A stretch of DNA of 58,916 nt from Limosilactobacillus difficilis. GTDB taxonomy: Bacteria; Bacillota; Bacilli; Lactobacillales; Lactobacillaceae. Below the pieces are notes generated by a model. It saw only the letters and a program-made list of their open reading frames with translations. It did no database searches and had not been told where the DNA came from. This document shows positions 58,837 through 58,916 of this stretch, piece by piece. The translations under genes were made by a program, and so were the position numbers. Each line of letters starts with the position of its first letter. Position 1 is the first letter of the stretch. The DNA is taken from NCBI RefSeq assembly GCF_947387495.1, contig NZ_CANDNU010000008.1, positions 1 to 58,916 of the forward strand, read 5' to 3'.

Positions 58837-58916
58837 TATTGAGAATTTACAATTCAAGTGCAACATAAATTAAAAAAATAACCCATAACGGGTAGAATTA
58901 GTTTAATGACCAAATC

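Overview
The window reads as a chromosomal segment of a Lactobacillaceae species, probably a relatively GC-rich heterofermenter such as Limosilactobacillus. The reasons are the Lactobacillales-type fab/acc operon with a FabT repressor, YSIRK-like and KxYKxGKxW signal peptides, LPxTG anchors, T-box leaders, cre-like sites and a BioY biotin transporter. The genus is an inference. I saw no rRNA, tRNA, insertion sequence or CRISPR array.

Layout. (1) 0.1-2 kb: a small unknown protein, then a ComK-like regulator divergent from a ComX/SigH-like sigma factor, a probable competence control pair. (2) 2-7.5 kb, minus strand: pxpB-pxpC-accB-accC-pxpA-NRAMP-like transporter. This is a 5-oxoprolinase locus that also carries a biotin carboxylase and a biotin carrier, behind a structured leader. 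(3) 7.7-17.6 kb, minus strand: a complete type II fatty-acid operon (fabZ, fabT, fabH, acpP, fabD, fabG, fabF, accB, fabZ, accC, accD, accA, fabI). Its near-consensus promoter is overlapped by FabT-like boxes. (4) 17.8-24.4 kb: two SEC10/PgrA-type surface proteins. One is sortase-anchored. The other carries wall-binding repeats and is split by an in-frame TGA. (5) 24.6-30.2 kb: nitroreductase, aldehyde dehydrogenase, then a PanE-like reductase and BrnQ behind back-to-back T-box leaders. (6) 30.2-38.5 kb: a Fic protein lying between two copies of one terminator, a fructose-family PTS operon with a GatZ/KbaZ-like protein and its PRD regulator, and a zinc alcohol dehydrogenase. (7) 38.6-43.3 kb: a compact cyclic-di-GMP/exopolysaccharide module. 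It comprises a PgaC-like synthase, a PgaD-like protein and a degenerate EAL protein, divergent from an apparently active GGDEF protein and an apparently active EAL protein. (8) 43.4-52 kb: a possible small hydrophobic peptide gene, a broken LPxTG adhesin, BioY, a choice-of-anchor-A LPxTG protein, an SMR pump, a DUF915-like hydrolase and a KxYKxGKxW wall-binding protein. (9) 52-58.9 kb: an APC permease, a lipoprotein, a lipase-like hydrolase, an azoreductase with a MarR regulator and twin operators, an SDR, a 5'-truncated SpoVK-like AAA remnant and an unassigned leader-like RNA with a terminator.

How the parts fit. BioY can supply biotin to both carboxylase sets (fab and pxp). FabT and its boxes should tie lipid synthesis to acyl supply. 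The two T-boxes suggest that PanE-like and BrnQ both serve branched-chain amino-acid metabolism. The cyclic-di-GMP module has a maker, a breaker, a candidate receptor and a polymer synthase side by side.

The points most worth a second look are: the pxp operon, whose parts match a split urea-carboxylase-type enzyme with an NRAMP relative lacking the metal-site motifs; the cyclic-di-GMP polysaccharide module; the ComK/sigma pair; three exported-protein genes each interrupted by a different in-frame stop codon; and two unassigned structured RNAs.
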